A DNA stretch of 64,000 nt from Methylobacterium aerolatum (GTDB lineage Bacteria > Pseudomonadota > Alphaproteobacteria > Rhizobiales > Beijerinckiaceae), in contig NZ_BPQE01000028.1 of NCBI RefSeq assembly GCF_022179085.1, forward strand, positions 1-64,000, given 5' to 3'. The notes under the pieces are model-generated. The model saw only the letters and a list, made by a program, of their open reading frames with translations, had not been told where the DNA came from and searched no databases. Positions 43,570-53,629 of this stretch are shown here, one piece after another (within the stretch, counting starts at the first letter, position 1; the number at the start of each line of letters is the position of its first letter). Position numbers and translations under genes: made by a program.

Positions 43570-43893
43570 TCAGTCGCCCGGCTCGCCGTCCTCGACTTCG
43601 ATGCCGTGCTCGGCGAGGATCCAGAAGATCGCCTCCAGATCCTCCGCCGAGACGTCCCGGGGCGGCAGCGCCTCCTCCAGGTCGTCGTAGGTCAGGCAGC
43701 GGCTGCGCTGCGCCTCGGCCTTGGCGAGCAGCCGGTCGATCGCCTTGCGGATGTCGGCCGGGAGCGATTCCTGGCTCGGCAGCCGATAGGTGAAGGCCGG
43801 ACGCAGGGCGTCGGCCAGCAAACCATCGATGATGGCCTGCCGACGCGCATGCGCGTCGTCCCGCTTTCCGTTGCCCGAGCCTTGCTTGCCCAT
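43570..43893 (-). CDS. Stand-alone sigma-70 region 1.1-like protein, 107 aa
   Basis: ATG 43893. After a charged N-terminus ([20 protein letters not shown]) and a helical middle, residues 66-103 read [20 protein letters not shown] then [19 protein letters not shown]. This is the pattern of sigma-70 region 1.1, normally the N-terminal autoinhibitory part of RpoD, where it mimics DNA in the RNA polymerase channel. No other sigma regions follow. The protein might modulate transcription by imitating that domain. It lies between DAHP synthase and gor with its own spacer. Confidence 0.7.
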   Translation of the reverse strand: MGKQGSGNGKRDDAHARRQAIIDGLLADALRPAFTYRLPSQESLPADIRKAIDRLLAKAEAQRSRCLTYDDLEEALPPRDVSAEDLEAIFWILAEHGIEVEDGEPGD

Positions 43894-43970
43894 CGCCGTG
43901 ATATGGCTCTGAGGTGCACGCCGTCGAGGCCCGGACGAGCGTTCGTCGCGCGGTGGAGCGGATTTCCGGC

Positions 43971-45350
43971 CTAGCCTACACCCACAGGGTGTTTTGTTAC
44001 GGCGGGTACCCGCATGGTGACCAGTTCCTCGGCGGCGGTGGGATGGACGGCGATGGTGCGGTCGAAATCCGCCTTCGTGGCGCCCATCGTCACGGCGATG
44101 CCGACCGCCTGGATCAGTTCGCCCGCGTCGTGGCCGAAGACGTGGACGCCGACCACCCGGTCGCTCGCGGCCTCGACGAGGACCTTCATCAGGATGCGCT
44201 CCTCCCGCCCCGACAGGGTGGCCTTCATCGGGCGGAAGCTCGCCTTGTAGACGTCGATTTGGCCGCAGGCCGTCCGCGCCGCCGCCTCGCTCAGGCCCAC
44301 CGTGCCGATCTCCGGCGTCGAGAAGACGGCCGTCGGAATCAAGCTGTGGTCCACGGTGGTTGGCTTGCCGCCGAACTCGGTGTCGGCGAAGGCGTGCCCC
44401 TCGCGGATCGCCACGGGCGTCAGGTTGGCCCGGTTGGTGACGTCGCCGACGGCGAAGATCGACGGCACCGAGGTCCGCGAGAAGGCATCCACGGGGATCG
44501 CCCCCGCCGCATCGGGCGTGATCCCGACATTCTCCAGTCCCAGGCCCTCGACGTTCGGCCGGCGGCCGGTGGCGAGCAGGATCTGGTCGGCCGCGATGGT
44601 GCTGCCGTCGTCCAGCGTCGCCTGGAGGCCGTCCGCCCGCCGGTCGATCCGGTCCAGGGTGCGGCCGAGGCGCAGGTCCATCCGGTGGGAATAGGCCTCG
44701 GCGAGGGCGTCGCGCACCTCGTCGTCGAAGCCGCGCAGCAGCCGGTCGCCCCGGTGCATCAGGGTCGTGCGGCTCCCGAGCGCCGCGAAGATACCCGCGA
44801 ACTCGACGGCGATGTAGCCGCCGCCGATCACCAGAATCCGCTCCGGCAGGCTCTCCAGCTCGAACACCTCGTTGGAGGTGATGGCATGCTCGATGCCGGG
44901 GACCGTCGGCTCCTTGAGCGGGCGCGCCCCCACCGCCACGAGGATCTTCCCGGCCTTCACGCGCCGATCCGACGTCAGGAGGCGCACCGTGTGGGCGTCC
45001 TCGATCACCGCGCGCTCCGGCGCGATCTCGACGCCCGCCCGGAGCAGGTTGGCGTCGTAGATGCCTTCGAGCCGGGTGACCTCCGCGTCGCGCCGCCGCT
45101 TGAGCACGCTCCAGTCGAACCGTGGCGGCTCGACGGTCCAGCCGAAGCCGGCGGCGTCCTCGAACTCGTCGCGGAAGCGGCCGGCATAGACCATCAGCTT
45201 CTTCGGCACGCAGCCGCGGATGACGCAGGTGCCGCCGACCCGGTATTCCTCGGTCAGCATGACCCTGGCGCCGTAGCCCGCCGCGATCCGGGCGGCCCGC
45301 ACGCCCCCCGAGCCGCCCCCGATGACGAAGAGATCGACGTCGTCGCTCAT
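43971..45350 (-). CDS. gor: Glutathione-disulfide reductase
   Basis: NADPH-dependent reduction of glutathione disulfide. The start is taken at ATG 45350 ([20 protein letters not shown]); the frame upstream is shared with the next gene's antisense. It has 459 residues with the FAD motif [15 protein letters not shown], the redox disulfide [15 protein letters not shown] (Cys-x4-Cys), an NADPH Rossmann [15 protein letters not shown] (about 170-184), and the C-terminal [12 protein letters not shown] with active-site His-Glu. It shares an ATGA overlap with the O-antigen-ligase-like gene. Confidence 0.93.
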   Translation of the reverse strand: MSDDVDLFVIGGGSGGVRAARIAAGYGARVMLTEEYRVGGTCVIRGCVPKKLMVYAGRFRDEFEDAAGFGWTVEPPRFDWSVLKRRRDAEVTRLEGIYDANLLRAGVEIAPERAVIEDAHTVRLLTSDRRVKAGKILVAVGARPLKEPTVPGIEHAITSNEVFELESLPERILVIGGGYIAVEFAGIFAALGSRTTLMHRGDRLLRGFDDEVRDALAEAYSHRMDLRLGRTLDRIDRRADGLQATLDDGSTIAADQILLATGRRPNVEGLGLENVGITPDAAGAIPVDAFSRTSVPSIFAVGDVTNRANLTPVAIREGHAFADTEFGGKPTTVDHSLIPTAVFSTPEIGTVGLSEAAARTACGQIDVYKASFRPMKATLSGREERILMKVLVEAASDRVVGVHVFGHDAGELIQAVGIAVTMGATKADFDRTIAVHPTAAEELVTMRVPAVTKHPVGVG

Positions 45351-46591
45351 GCCTGTCCACCCATCGCGAAGGACCGCGTCGCGGCATCCTCGACCCGCTG
45401 GCGGGCCGCTTCCCTCGCCCAGGAGATGGCAGCGCCGAGCCCCGCCGTCCACCACGCCGCCCAGGCATTGTGCTCCACGAAGGCGATGGCGGCCGAGGTC
45501 GCCACGAGGCCGAGGGCGACCGCGAGGTCCGGCCGGGGCAGCCGCGCCAGCCGGTCCAGCATGAGCATCAGCACGAGGGCGGCCAGGAACGCCCCCGGCA
45601 GGCCGAGCTCGGCCCAGACCTGCAGGAAGCTGTTGTGCGGATGGCCCACGCCGAGGAGCACCCGCATCTCCCCGGGGATCCGTGCGGCGGCGGGCGTCTC
45701 GGCGAAGCGTCCGCTCGTGCCGAACCCCGCACCCCGCCAGGGGTCGGCGGCGACGGCGGCGCCGAAGCTCCGGGCGATGGCGACCCGCGCCCGCGAGGAG
45801 GATTGCGTCAACTGCGCGTGCATCGCGTCGGGCATGACGCGGGCGAGGAGATCGCCCTCCACCGGGGCCAGCGCCACGGCGAGGCCCAGCCCGAGCCCCG
45901 CGAGCCCGATCCCGGCCCGGCGGGGCAGCAGGCGGGCGAGGCCGGCCATCCCGAGCCCGGCGGCGAGGCCCATCATCGCCGCGCCGCTGATCGAGCGCAG
46001 GACGCCGAGCATGGTGAAGGCCAGCGTCGCCACCGCCGCCACCCGTTGCCGCCCCCGCCACAGGACGAAGGCGAGCGGCCCGGCCACGAGATCGAGGGTC
46101 ATGACCGAGCGGTTGAAGACGAACGCCGCGACCCGGCTGCCGAGGAAGCGCTCCACCGGCATGTCGGCGGCCAGATCGACGGCGACGTAGGCGGCGGACA
46201 GGACGACGGCCACGGCGCCGAGGGTCGGCGCGAAGCCGGGCAGTCGTCCGGGCGCGAGGCGCGCGAGGCAGTAGGCCGCGAGCAGCGTCGGCAGGAACTC
46301 GGACAGCATCCTGAGAGACAGCGCCGGGAACGGGCTCCAGGCGAGGGAGATCACGCTCCAGGCGAGGAAGGCGAGTGCCGCGAGCCCGGGGGGCGAGACG
46401 AGGGGCGGCAGCAGGGCGCGGAGGGCGGCCCGGTCCACGCGCCAGCATCCGGCGAGGAAGCACAGGGCGGCGAACCCCACCACGGCCGGGCTCGATCGGC
46501 TCGCGAGGGTCATCGCCAGCGGCATCAGCGCGAGCGCCGCGCCGCCGATCGTGAAGGCGGGATGCATCCGGCCGGTGGCCGCCTCCGCCAC
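45347..46591 (-). CDS. O-antigen ligase/polymerase family membrane protein
   Basis: A 414-residue protein with about ten membrane helices (for example ALALMPLAMTLASRSSPAVV, FAALCFLAGCWRV and LGLGLAVALAP). A large loop near residues 285-330 contains RVLLGVGHPHNSFLQVWAEL, the H-x-H-N-x-x-L pattern of the WaaL/Wzy_C family. The family joins O-antigen to lipid A core or polymerises glycans at the periplasmic face. It overlaps gor by ATGA. No other LPS gene lies nearby, so the substrate is unknown. Confidence 0.82.
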   Translation of the reverse strand: MAEAATGRMHPAFTIGGAALALMPLAMTLASRSSPAVVGFAALCFLAGCWRVDRAALRALLPPLVSPPGLAALAFLAWSVISLAWSPFPALSLRMLSEFLPTLLAAYCLARLAPGRLPGFAPTLGAVAVVLSAAYVAVDLAADMPVERFLGSRVAAFVFNRSVMTLDLVAGPLAFVLWRGRQRVAAVATLAFTMLGVLRSISGAAMMGLAAGLGMAGLARLLPRRAGIGLAGLGLGLAVALAPVEGDLLARVMPDAMHAQLTQSSSRARVAIARSFGAAVAADPWRGAGFGTSGRFAETPAAARIPGEMRVLLGVGHPHNSFLQVWAELGLPGAFLAALVLMLMLDRLARLPRPDLAVALGLVATSAAIAFVEHNAWAAWWTAGLGAAISWAREAARQRVEDAATRSFAMGGQA

Positions 46592-46594
46592 GGA

Positions 46595-47122
46595 TTACTG
46601 GAGGTTGAAGCCGCGCTTGCCCATCTCGGCGCGCACGCGGACCATGATGTATTCCGACACCTCCTCGGTCCAGCCCTGCATGGCGTGCACCATCTCGTCG
46701 AGCAGCAGCGGCTGGGTCTCGACGTAGCGCTTACCGGCGGGCGAGCGGAAGAAGCCCGCGATGTCGGTGAGTTCCGCCTCGGTGAGACGCGAGGCGTAGA
46801 GCCGGGCGGCGATGTCGATCATGCGCTGCTTCTGCAATTCCATCTCCGGCTGGAGCTGCACGAGCACCTCGTTAAGGTCCTTCTGGATCTCGGGGCGTGT
46901 GATGGCCTGCTTGCGGATCTGCTCCGCAAAGGACGGGATGATGGAATCGAAGGAGCGGGCGATACCCGAGTTCAGCATCACCTCACGGGCGAGCGCGAGG
47001 TGATTCGCCGAGATGGCCGGGGCGGCGGTCGCCGCGGCGGCGGGGGTTTTGGTCTGCGCGAGGGCGGGCAGGCCGGTGGCGGCGAGCGCAAGGCCGAGCA
47101 CGGCGGCGAGGAGGCGGGACAT
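46595..47122 (-). CDS. DUF2059 family exported protein
   Basis: A 175-residue protein. Signal peptide LLAAVLGLALAATGLPALAQ, then a helical domain with AISANHLALAREVMLNSGI ... SIIPSFAEQIRKQAI ... LYASRLTEAELTDIAGFFRS and PAGKRYVETQP, the DUF2059 layout. The family is periplasmic and of unknown function. It is placed between rpiA and the O-antigen-ligase-like gene in the same direction, 3 bp from the latter. Confidence 0.85.
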   Translation of the reverse strand: MSRLLAAVLGLALAATGLPALAQTKTPAAAATAAPAISANHLALAREVMLNSGIARSFDSIIPSFAEQIRKQAITRPEIQKDLNEVLVQLQPEMELQKQRMIDIAARLYASRLTEAELTDIAGFFRSPAGKRYVETQPLLLDEMVHAMQGWTEEVSEYIMVRVRAEMGKRGFNLQ

Positions 47123-47204
47123 GGGCGGGTCCTGAGGGTTGGAGCGGGGACGCCCGCCACCGGAATCATCGGGCCGGCGGCGCGGGCATCACGGATGGCC
47201 TGGG

Positions 47205-47924
47205 TCAGAAGGTCGGGGGGGTGCCGAGGACCGTGACCTCGGCCTCTCCATCTACCTCGGCGGCGAGGATGGCGGCGGAGGCGATTCCGAGGAAGAGACC
47301 GTGCTCCACGACGCCGGGGACCGCCCAGAGGGCCGCGCCGAGCGCCTCGGGATCGGGGATCGCCCCGAGCCTCGCATCGAGGATGACGTGTCCTCCGTCG
47401 GTGGTGACGGCGGCGCCGTCCGCGCCCCGGCGCAGGGCGACTGGACCCGCCGCGCCGGACCGGGCGATGGCCGCCTCCACCGCCCGCTGCGTGGCGGCGA
47501 GGCCGAAGTGGTTGACCTCGATGGGCAGGGGGAAGGCACCCAGGGTGTCCACGCGCTTGGCCGCGTCGGCGATCACCACCATGTGGCGGCTGGCGCAGGC
47601 GACGATCTTTTCCCGCAGGAGGGCCGCGCCGCCGCCCTTGATGAGGCGCAGGCGCTCATCGACCTCGTCGGCGCCGTCGATGGTGAGGTCGAGTTCGGGC
47701 AGCGCGTCGAGGGTCGAGAGGCGGATGCCCAATCCCTCCGCCTGGATGCGCGTCGCCTCGGAGGTCGGCACGCCGACGATGTCGAGACCGTCGCGCACCC
47801 GTTCGCCGAGGAGGGCGACGAAGGCCGCCGCCGTGGAGCCGGTGCCGAGGCCCAGCCGCATGCCGGGCCGCACGAGATCGAGGGCGCGGGCGGCGGCGGC
47901 CCGGCGCAGGTCGGGACCGCTCAT
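47205..47924 (-). CDS. rpiA: Ribose-5-phosphate isomerase A
   Basis: Interconverts ribose 5-phosphate and ribulose 5-phosphate. ATG 47924 ([20 protein letters not shown]) is preferred to the long frame from 48128. It has 239 residues with [12 protein letters not shown] (phosphate loop, about 27-38), [11 protein letters not shown] (catalytic Asp), and [15 protein letters not shown] (Lys and Glu of the active site). It belongs to the pentose phosphate pathway, as expected in a methylotroph that also needs pentose pools. Cytosolic. Confidence 0.95.
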   Translation of the reverse strand: MSGPDLRRAAAARALDLVRPGMRLGLGTGSTAAAFVALLGERVRDGLDIVGVPTSEATRIQAEGLGIRLSTLDALPELDLTIDGADEVDERLRLIKGGGAALLREKIVACASRHMVVIADAAKRVDTLGAFPLPIEVNHFGLAATQRAVEAAIARSGAAGPVALRRGADGAAVTTDGGHVILDARLGAIPDPEALGAALWAVPGVVEHGLFLGIASAAILAAEVDGEAEVTVLGTPPTF

Positions 47925-48051
47925 CGCCGGAAGATCCGGCTGGCTGCGACGGAAGGAGATTCGGTCATTCGCGAAGGAACCGTGAGGAAGATTCGCCGCG
48001 CCCGTAGCACGTCGCCGCCGCGTTCGGAACGTCTGTCGCGGCCCGAATCCA

Positions 48052-48501
48052 TCAGGGTCGGCCACCCTGTGGCGGAGTGGCGCTCGGACCCGTCCGTCCG
48101 GTCTGCACACCCTCGGTTGCCTCGGCACCGGGCCGCGACTGCTGGGTGCAAACCACCTGCTCCTTTTTCACCAGCACGAAGCAGATGCTCATCTCGCCCG
48201 TGCGGTAGTTGACCCGGAACACCCCCGCCTCGCGGGCGTGGCGGCTCGCCACGAGGCCGTACTCGGAGGGCGGCTGGGCGCCGGCGCCCTCCCCCGCGCC
48301 GAAGCAGACCGTCTGCCCGATCCCGCCGCCGGATTCCTGCAGGCCGTACTGGCAGGAGGTGACCTCGCCCGTCACCTTATCGATCCGGTACATCCGGTTG
48401 AGATCGTTCTGCGGGGCGGGCACGAACTCGTAGGAGGAGGCCAGCGCCGGGGGCGCGCTGAGCGTGGCGCAGACGAGGAGCGTCGGCAGGATCGGGCGCA
48501 T
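48052..48501 (-). CDS. Exported hypothetical protein, 149 aa
   Basis: ATG 48501 starts a signal peptide ([20 protein letters not shown]). The mature part has two internal repeats of strand-turn-Cys pattern: [19 protein letters not shown] and [19 protein letters not shown], each ending in a Cys residue, plus [10 protein letters not shown]. The duplicated R-x-D/N-x-x-T-G-E motif suggests a beta-repeat protein in the periplasm. No family name is known to me. The C-terminus is Gly/Pro-rich. Confidence 0.6.
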   Translation of the reverse strand: MRPILPTLLVCATLSAPPALASSYEFVPAPQNDLNRMYRIDKVTGEVTSCQYGLQESGGGIGQTVCFGAGEGAGAQPPSEYGLVASRHAREAGVFRVNYRTGEMSICFVLVKKEQVVCTQQSRPGAEATEGVQTGRTGPSATPPQGGRP

Positions 48502-48742
48502 GGGATTTCCGCGGGAGTGGAGGCGTCGCTTTCGCGTCCGTTTCGGGCGAACCTGAGGCATCGCGACCGTGCGCGGTGCCTTGCCGCGCGGCGCGGGCGC
48601 AGCTAGTGCAGTGACGCACTCGCCCCGTTCCAGCGCCCCTGCCCTAGCTCATTGTTTCTGCATCGATTTTTTCAGGCACGGCCGACGCCCCGCCTGGATC
48701 GATGCACGAGCCGGACGGCGCTCCTACCTTCTGGATGACCTC

Positions 48743-49420
48743 ATGGCCGCCCCGCCCATCGCCGTGTTCGACCTCGACGGCACCCTGGCCGAGACGGCCG
48801 GAGACCTCATCGGCACCCTGAACATCCTCCTCGCCCGCGAGGGCCTCCGGGAATTGCCCCTGTCCCAGGCGCGCGACCTGATCGGCGCCGGCGCCAAGGC
48901 GCTGATCCGACGGGGCTTCGAGGCGGAGGGCCGGGCGCTGAGCCATGAGGACCACGAGCGGCTCTTCGACGATTTCATCGCCCATTACGACGACCACCTC
49001 GCCGACACGTCCCACCTGTTCGACGGCGTGGTGCCGGCCCTCGACGCGCTGGAGGCGGCGGGCTTCCGCCTCGCCGTGTGCACGAACAAGTTCGAGGGAC
49101 AATCGGTGAAGCTGCTCACCACCCTCGGCGTGGCCGACCGGTTTGCGGTCATCTGCGGGCGAGACACGTTCCCGCATTTCAAGCCCGACCCGCGCCACCT
49201 GACGGACACGATCGCCCGGGCGGGCGGCGACCCGGGCCGGGCGGTGATGGTGGGCGATTCCCGCACCGACATCGACACCGCCAAGGCCGCGGGCATCGCC
49301 GTTGTCGCCGTCACCTTCGGCTACACCGACGTTCCCGTGGCCGACCTCTCGCCCGACCGGGTGATCGAGCATTTCTCGGAGCTGCCGGGGGCGGTGAAGG
49401 CCCTCGTTCGGGTGGGGTGA
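48743..49420 (+). CDS. gph: HAD-type phosphoglycolate phosphatase
   Basis: The start is taken at ATG 48743 (MAAPPIAVFDLDGTLAETAG). A 225-residue haloacid dehalogenase-fold phosphatase: the nucleophile Asp is in VFDLDGTLAET (motif I), Thr in CTNKFEGQ (motif II), Lys in HFKPDPRH (motif III) and the acidic pair in VMVGDSRTDIDTAKAAG (motif IV). The alpha-helical cap is small, as in Gph. It removes phosphate from 2-phosphoglycolate or related products. Divergent from the exported gene at 48052-48501. Confidence 0.85.
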   Translation: MAAPPIAVFDLDGTLAETAGDLIGTLNILLAREGLRELPLSQARDLIGAGAKALIRRGFEAEGRALSHEDHERLFDDFIAHYDDHLADTSHLFDGVVPALDALEAAGFRLAVCTNKFEGQSVKLLTTLGVADRFAVICGRDTFPHFKPDPRHLTDTIARAGGDPGRAVMVGDSRTDIDTAKAAGIAVVAVTFGYTDVPVADLSPDRVIEHFSELPGAVKALVRVG

Positions 49421-49432
49421 GGCCGGACCCGG

Positions 49433-50602
49433 CTACCCCATCCACGCCTTGAGCCGCGTCACGGTCTCGCGGCAATCCTGCTCCGAGCCGGCGAAGGAGA
49501 AGCGGATGTGGTGTCCGCCCTCGGCCGGGTCGAAGTCGAGGCCCGGCGTGGCGGCGATGCCGGTTTCGGCCAGCATCCGCTTGCAGAAGCCCGCCGCGTC
49601 GTCGGTGAGGGCGGAGACGTCGCTATAGATGTAGAACGCCCCGTCGGCGGGGTGGACCTTGCCGAGGCCGAGGCCGGGGAAGGCGTCGAGGAGGATCGCG
49701 CGGTTGCGGGCATAGCCTTCGCGCACCGCCTCCAGCTCCTCGGTCGCGTCGAAGGCCGCCGCCGCACCGACCTGCGAGAGGTAGGGCGCCGAGATGTAGA
49801 AGTTCTGCGCCAGCCGCTCCACCGGGCGGACGAGGGATTCGGGCAGCACCATCCAGCCGATCCGCCAGCCGGTCATGCAATGGTACTTCGAGAAGGAGTT
49901 GATGATCACCGCCTCCGGCTCGAATTGCAGGGCCGTGGCGGCGGGCGCGCCGTACGTCAGGCCCTGGTAGATCTCGTCCGAGATGAGGGGCAGGCCGAGG
50001 CTCCGGGCCCGGCGGCAGAGGGCGTCGAGGGCGCCGGGCACGATCACCGTGCCGGAGGGGTTGGCCGGGCTCATCACCAGGGCGCCCTTCAGGGCGTGGG
50101 CCTCGTGGGTCGCTTGGAGGAGGTCGGCGGTGGGCGCGAAACGGTCCTCTTGCCGCAGCACCATCGGCACGGGCGTGATGCCGAGGGCCGCGAGGATGTT
50201 GCGGTAGGCCGGGTAGCCCGGCTGCGGCACGCCGACCCGGACGCCCGCATCGAACAGGGCCATGAAGGCGAGGAGGAACCCGGCCGAGGAGCCGGTGGTG
50301 ACGATGACCCGCTCCGGCGGCACGGTGACGCCGTAGCGGGTCCGGTAATCGAGGGCGATCCTCTCGCGCAGGGCCGGCAGGCCGAGCGCCTCCGTGTAGG
50401 GCACGCGGCCCAGCGCCAGGGCCTTCTGCGCGGCCTCGATCACGGGCCGGGGCGCACCGGCCGAGGGCTGGCCGACCTCCATGTGCACCACGTCCAGCCC
50501 CGACCGCTCCCGGGCGGCGGCGGCGGACATCACGTCCATCACCATGAAGGGTGCGACGGCTTCGGACCGGCGGGAGGGAGGGATCATCGGACTCGCTGGC
50601 AT
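49433..50602 (-). CDS. Class I/II PLP-dependent aminotransferase
   Basis: ATG 50602 (MPASPMIPPSRRSEAV), or ATG 50587. The 389-residue product has the aspartate aminotransferase-type fold: VGQPSAGAPRPVI, PYTEALGLPALRERIA, the Asn-Pro-x-G box SPANPSGTVI, ISDEIYQGL, and the PLP Lys in INSFSKYHCMTGWRIGWM (about 234), then FDPAEGGHHIRFSFAGSEQD with the carboxylate-binding Arg. The substrate is unclear; the sequence resembles the alphaproteobacterial AspB-like/YugH group. Convergent with gph. Confidence 0.88.
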   Translation of the reverse strand: MPASPMIPPSRRSEAVAPFMVMDVMSAAAARERSGLDVVHMEVGQPSAGAPRPVIEAAQKALALGRVPYTEALGLPALRERIALDYRTRYGVTVPPERVIVTTGSSAGFLLAFMALFDAGVRVGVPQPGYPAYRNILAALGITPVPMVLRQEDRFAPTADLLQATHEAHALKGALVMSPANPSGTVIVPGALDALCRRARSLGLPLISDEIYQGLTYGAPAATALQFEPEAVIINSFSKYHCMTGWRIGWMVLPESLVRPVERLAQNFYISAPYLSQVGAAAAFDATEELEAVREGYARNRAILLDAFPGLGLGKVHPADGAFYIYSDVSALTDDAAGFCKRMLAETGIAATPGLDFDPAEGGHHIRFSFAGSEQDCRETVTRLKAWMG

Positions 50603-50675
50603 TGCGCGCGCCCATCGGGCGCTCCGGGCGGATGGCTCGCCCGCTATTTGACCGCGTGCCGCGAAAACGCCAAAC

Positions 50676-50705
50676 CCCAGGATCATACGACCCAGGATCA
50701 TACGA
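50676..50705. repeat. Tandem 15-bp direct repeat
   Basis: CCCAGGATCATACGA occurs twice back to back (50676-50690 and 50691-50705) in the spacer before the DsbA-like gene. It could be a slippage product or part of a shared divergent promoter; nothing further can be said. Confidence 0.85.
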
Positions 50706-50752
50706 CCCTTGCGCGAGCGGCAGATCCGGCGCTCGCGCCTCCGCGAGGTTCC

Positions 50753-51529
50753 ATGCCGTCCTTCCGTTCCCTGCCCGTCCTGGCCTTCGCCCTCGGCCTC
50801 GGCGTCGCGACACCCGTCCTCGCGCAGAACGCCGCCGCGCCGTTCACGGATGCCCAGCGCAGCGCGATCGAGGGGATCATCAAGGACTACCTGATCAAGA
50901 ATCCCGAGGTGCTGCAGGACGCCCTCGCCGAGGCGGAGAAGCGCCAGGTCGAGACGCAGCGCCTCGCCCAGGCCGCCGCGCTCAAGGAGGCCCGCGACCT
51001 CCTCACCAAGGGCACGCACGACGTGGTCGCCGGCAACCCTGCGGGTGACGTCACCCTGATCGAGTTCTTCGACTACAATTGCGGCTACTGCCGCAAGGCG
51101 CTCAGCGACGTGCAGGCCCTGATCAAGTCCGATCCGAAGCTGCGCGTCGTGATCAAGGACTTCCCCGTCCTCGGTCAGGATTCCGTTGAGGCGAGCGAGG
51201 TCGCGGTGGCCGTCGCCAATCAGATCAAGGGCGACAAGCTCTTCGAATTCCACCAGAAGCTGCTGGAGTCGAAGGGCAAGGTCAACGGCGCCAAGGCCCT
51301 CCAGGTCGCCAAGGACATGGGCCTCGACACGGCCAAGGTCCAGAAGGACATGACCGCCCCCGAGGTGAAGGCCGCCATCTCCGAGAATCGCGGTCTCGGC
51401 GACCGGCTCGGCCTCTCGGGAACCCCTGCCTTCATCGTCGGCGACGAGGTGATTCCCGGCGCTGTAGGGGTCGAGCCGATGCGCAAGACCATCTCCGACG
51501 TGCGCCAGTGCGGTCACGCCTCCTGCTGA
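50753..51529 (+). CDS. DsbA-family thiol:disulfide oxidoreductase
   Basis: The start is taken at ATG 50753 after CCGCGAGGTT. It has 258 residues with a signal peptide (LPVLAFALGLGVATPVLAQ), a helical N-terminal extension, and a thioredoxin-fold domain with FFDYNCGYCRKAL (Cys-Gly-Tyr-Cys, about 109-112) and the cis-Pro loop SGTPAFIVGDEV. This is the disulfide catalyst of the DsbA/Com1 kind, acting in the periplasm. Whether it oxidises or isomerises is not decided by the CGYC motif. accB is next, probably in its own unit. Confidence 0.9.
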   Translation: MPSFRSLPVLAFALGLGVATPVLAQNAAAPFTDAQRSAIEGIIKDYLIKNPEVLQDALAEAEKRQVETQRLAQAAALKEARDLLTKGTHDVVAGNPAGDVTLIEFFDYNCGYCRKALSDVQALIKSDPKLRVVIKDFPVLGQDSVEASEVAVAVANQIKGDKLFEFHQKLLESKGKVNGAKALQVAKDMGLDTAKVQKDMTAPEVKAAISENRGLGDRLGLSGTPAFIVGDEVIPGAVGVEPMRKTISDVRQCGHASC

Positions 51530-51694
51530 GGCGCCCATTCCGAACCCGGCCCCGCCCGGCGGCCTTGTCGCGGGGGGGCTCGTTCGTCTAAGAGCGCGGG
51601 TCGCCGCGGCGGCCGGCACCCGATGCCGCCGCCGCCGCCGAGATCGGCCGCGTCCCGCCGGACGTTTCGACCGATGCCACACGAAGAAGGCCGG

Positions 51695-52165
51695 ATGTCC
51701 AAGCACGACTCCATCGATCCCGAGCTCGTCCGCGAACTCGCCCACCTCGTCACCGAGACAGGATTATCGGAGATCGAGGTCGAGAAGGGCGATCTCCGCA
51801 TCCGCGTCGTGCGCCGCATCGAGCCCGTGACGATGCAGGTCGCGGCGCCCGCCGCCCCCGTCGCGTTGGCGGCACCGGTGGTTCCGTCCATGCCCGGCTC
51901 CCTCGCGCCCGCGGAGCCGAGCCGGACGGAGCCCGGCACGGTGCCCTCCCCGATGGTGGGGACCGCCTACATGCGCCCCTCGCCCGAGGCCAAGGCCTTC
52001 ATCGATGTCGGCTCGAAGGTCGAGGTCGGCGACAAGCTGCTGCTGATCGAGGCGATGAAGACCTTCAACGAGATCGTCGCGCCCCGCGCCGGAACCGTCA
52101 CCGCGATCTTCGTCGAGGACGGGCAGCCGGTCGAGTTCGGCGAGGCGCTCCTCGTCATCGCGTGA
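51695..52165 (+). CDS. accB: Biotin carboxyl carrier protein of acetyl-CoA carboxylase
   Basis: The start is taken at ATG 51695 ([20 protein letters not shown]). The first 45 residues are a conserved helical part, then an Ala/Pro-rich linker (about 45-80), then the biotinyl domain with the acceptor Lys in [15 protein letters not shown] (the usual E-A-M-K motif, followed by Thr instead of Met as in many alphaproteobacteria). It carries carboxybiotin between AccC and the carboxyltransferase. accC follows 65 bp later. Confidence 0.93.
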   Translation: MSKHDSIDPELVRELAHLVTETGLSEIEVEKGDLRIRVVRRIEPVTMQVAAPAAPVALAAPVVPSMPGSLAPAEPSRTEPGTVPSPMVGTAYMRPSPEAKAFIDVGSKVEVGDKLLLIEAMKTFNEIVAPRAGTVTAIFVEDGQPVEFGEALLVIA

Positions 52166-52230
52166 CGCCGACCATCGCGTGACACTCCTGGGTCCTCCCC
52201 GGCTCCGCGCCGCTCGAAGAAGCTGTCGCC

Positions 52231-53583
52231 ATGTTCGATAAGATCCTGATCGCCAACCGGGGCGAGATCGCGCTGCGGATCCTGCGGGCGGCGAAGGAAC
52301 TCGGCATCGCCACCGTCGCGGTGCATTCCACCGCCGACGCCGACGCGATGCATGTGCGCCTCGCGGACGAAAGTGTCTGCATCGGCCCGCCCGCCGCCCG
52401 CGACAGCTACCTCAACATCCCCTCGATCATCGCGGCCTGCGAGATCACCGGGGCCGACGCGGTGCACCCGGGCTACGGCTTCCTGTCGGAGAACGCCCGC
52501 TTCGCCGAGGTGCTGGCCCACCATGAGATCGGCTTCATCGGCCCGAAGGCGGAGCATATCCGCGTGATGGGCGACAAGATCGAGGCGAAGCGCACGGCGA
52601 TCAGCCTCGGCATCCCCTGCGTTCCGGGCTCGGACGGCGGCGTGGAGCCGGGCGACGAGGCCAAGCGGGTGGCCGCCGAGATCGGCTATCCCGTGCTGGT
52701 GAAGGCCGCCTCGGGCGGCGGCGGGCGCGGCATGAAGGTCGCCCGCACGGAAGCCGACCTCGATCAGGCCATCGGCATGGCCCGCTCCGAGGCGAAGGCG
52801 GCCTTCGGCGACGACGCGGTCTACCTCGAGAAGTACCTCGAGAAGCCCCGCCACATCGAGGTGCAGATCCTCGGCGACGGTCGGGGCGACGCAATCCACC
52901 TCGCGGAGCGCGACTGCTCGCTCCAGCGCCGTCACCAGAAGGTGTGGGAGGAAGGCGGCTCGCCCGCCCTCAACGAGGCGATGCGCGCCGAGATCGGCGG
53001 CATCTGCGCCGACGCCATGAAGAAGCTCGGCTATCTCGGCGCCGGGACCATCGAGTTCCTGTACGAGGACGGCCGTTTCTACTTCATCGAGATGAACACC
53101 CGCATCCAGGTGGAGCACCCGGTCACCGAGATGATCACCGGGATCGATCTCGTGAACGAGCAGATCCGGGTCGCCGCGGGGGCGCCGCTCTCGGTGTCGC
53201 AGAGCGACATCAAGGTCGAGGGTCACGCCATCGAGTGCCGGATCAACGCCGAGGACCCGGAAACCTTCCGCCCCTCCCCTGGCCAGATCACCTACTATCA
53301 CCCGCCCGGCGGGCTGGGCGTGCGGGTCGATTCGGCGGCCTTCCAGGGCTACCGCATCCCGCCGAACTACGATTCGCTGATCGGCAAGCTGATCGTCCAC
53401 GGCCGCACCCGCAACGAGTGCCTGATGCGCCTGCGCCGGGCTCTGGACGAATTCGTCATCGACGGGGTCGACACCACCCTGCCGCTGTTCCGGGCGCTCG
53501 TGCGCAATCAGGACGTCCAGAACGGGATGTACGACATCCACTGGTTGGAGACCGCCCTGGCCGGGGGCAACCTCAAGACCTGA
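52231..53583 (+). CDS. accC: Biotin carboxylase subunit of acetyl-CoA carboxylase
   Basis: ATP-dependent carboxylation of biotin on AccB, committing acetyl-CoA to fatty acid synthesis. A 450-residue ATP-grasp protein: [16 protein letters not shown]-terminus, the glycine-rich [15 protein letters not shown] (about 159-173), [32 protein letters not shown] (about 288-307) and [16 protein letters not shown]. The length and all motifs are normal. It is cotranscribed with accB. Confidence 0.97.
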   Translation: MFDKILIANRGEIALRILRAAKELGIATVAVHSTADADAMHVRLADESVCIGPPAARDSYLNIPSIIAACEITGADAVHPGYGFLSENARFAEVLAHHEIGFIGPKAEHIRVMGDKIEAKRTAISLGIPCVPGSDGGVEPGDEAKRVAAEIGYPVLVKAASGGGGRGMKVARTEADLDQAIGMARSEAKAAFGDDAVYLEKYLEKPRHIEVQILGDGRGDAIHLAERDCSLQRRHQKVWEEGGSPALNEAMRAEIGGICADAMKKLGYLGAGTIEFLYEDGRFYFIEMNTRIQVEHPVTEMITGIDLVNEQIRVAAGAPLSVSQSDIKVEGHAIECRINAEDPETFRPSPGQITYYHPPGGLGVRVDSAAFQGYRIPPNYDSLIGKLIVHGRTRNECLMRLRRALDEFVIDGVDTTLPLFRALVRNQDVQNGMYDIHWLETALAGGNLKT

Positions 53584-53629
53584 GCCGTCCCCCCTGGCGT
53601 TCCCGGCGGCGTCGCGCGACAGTCACGCC

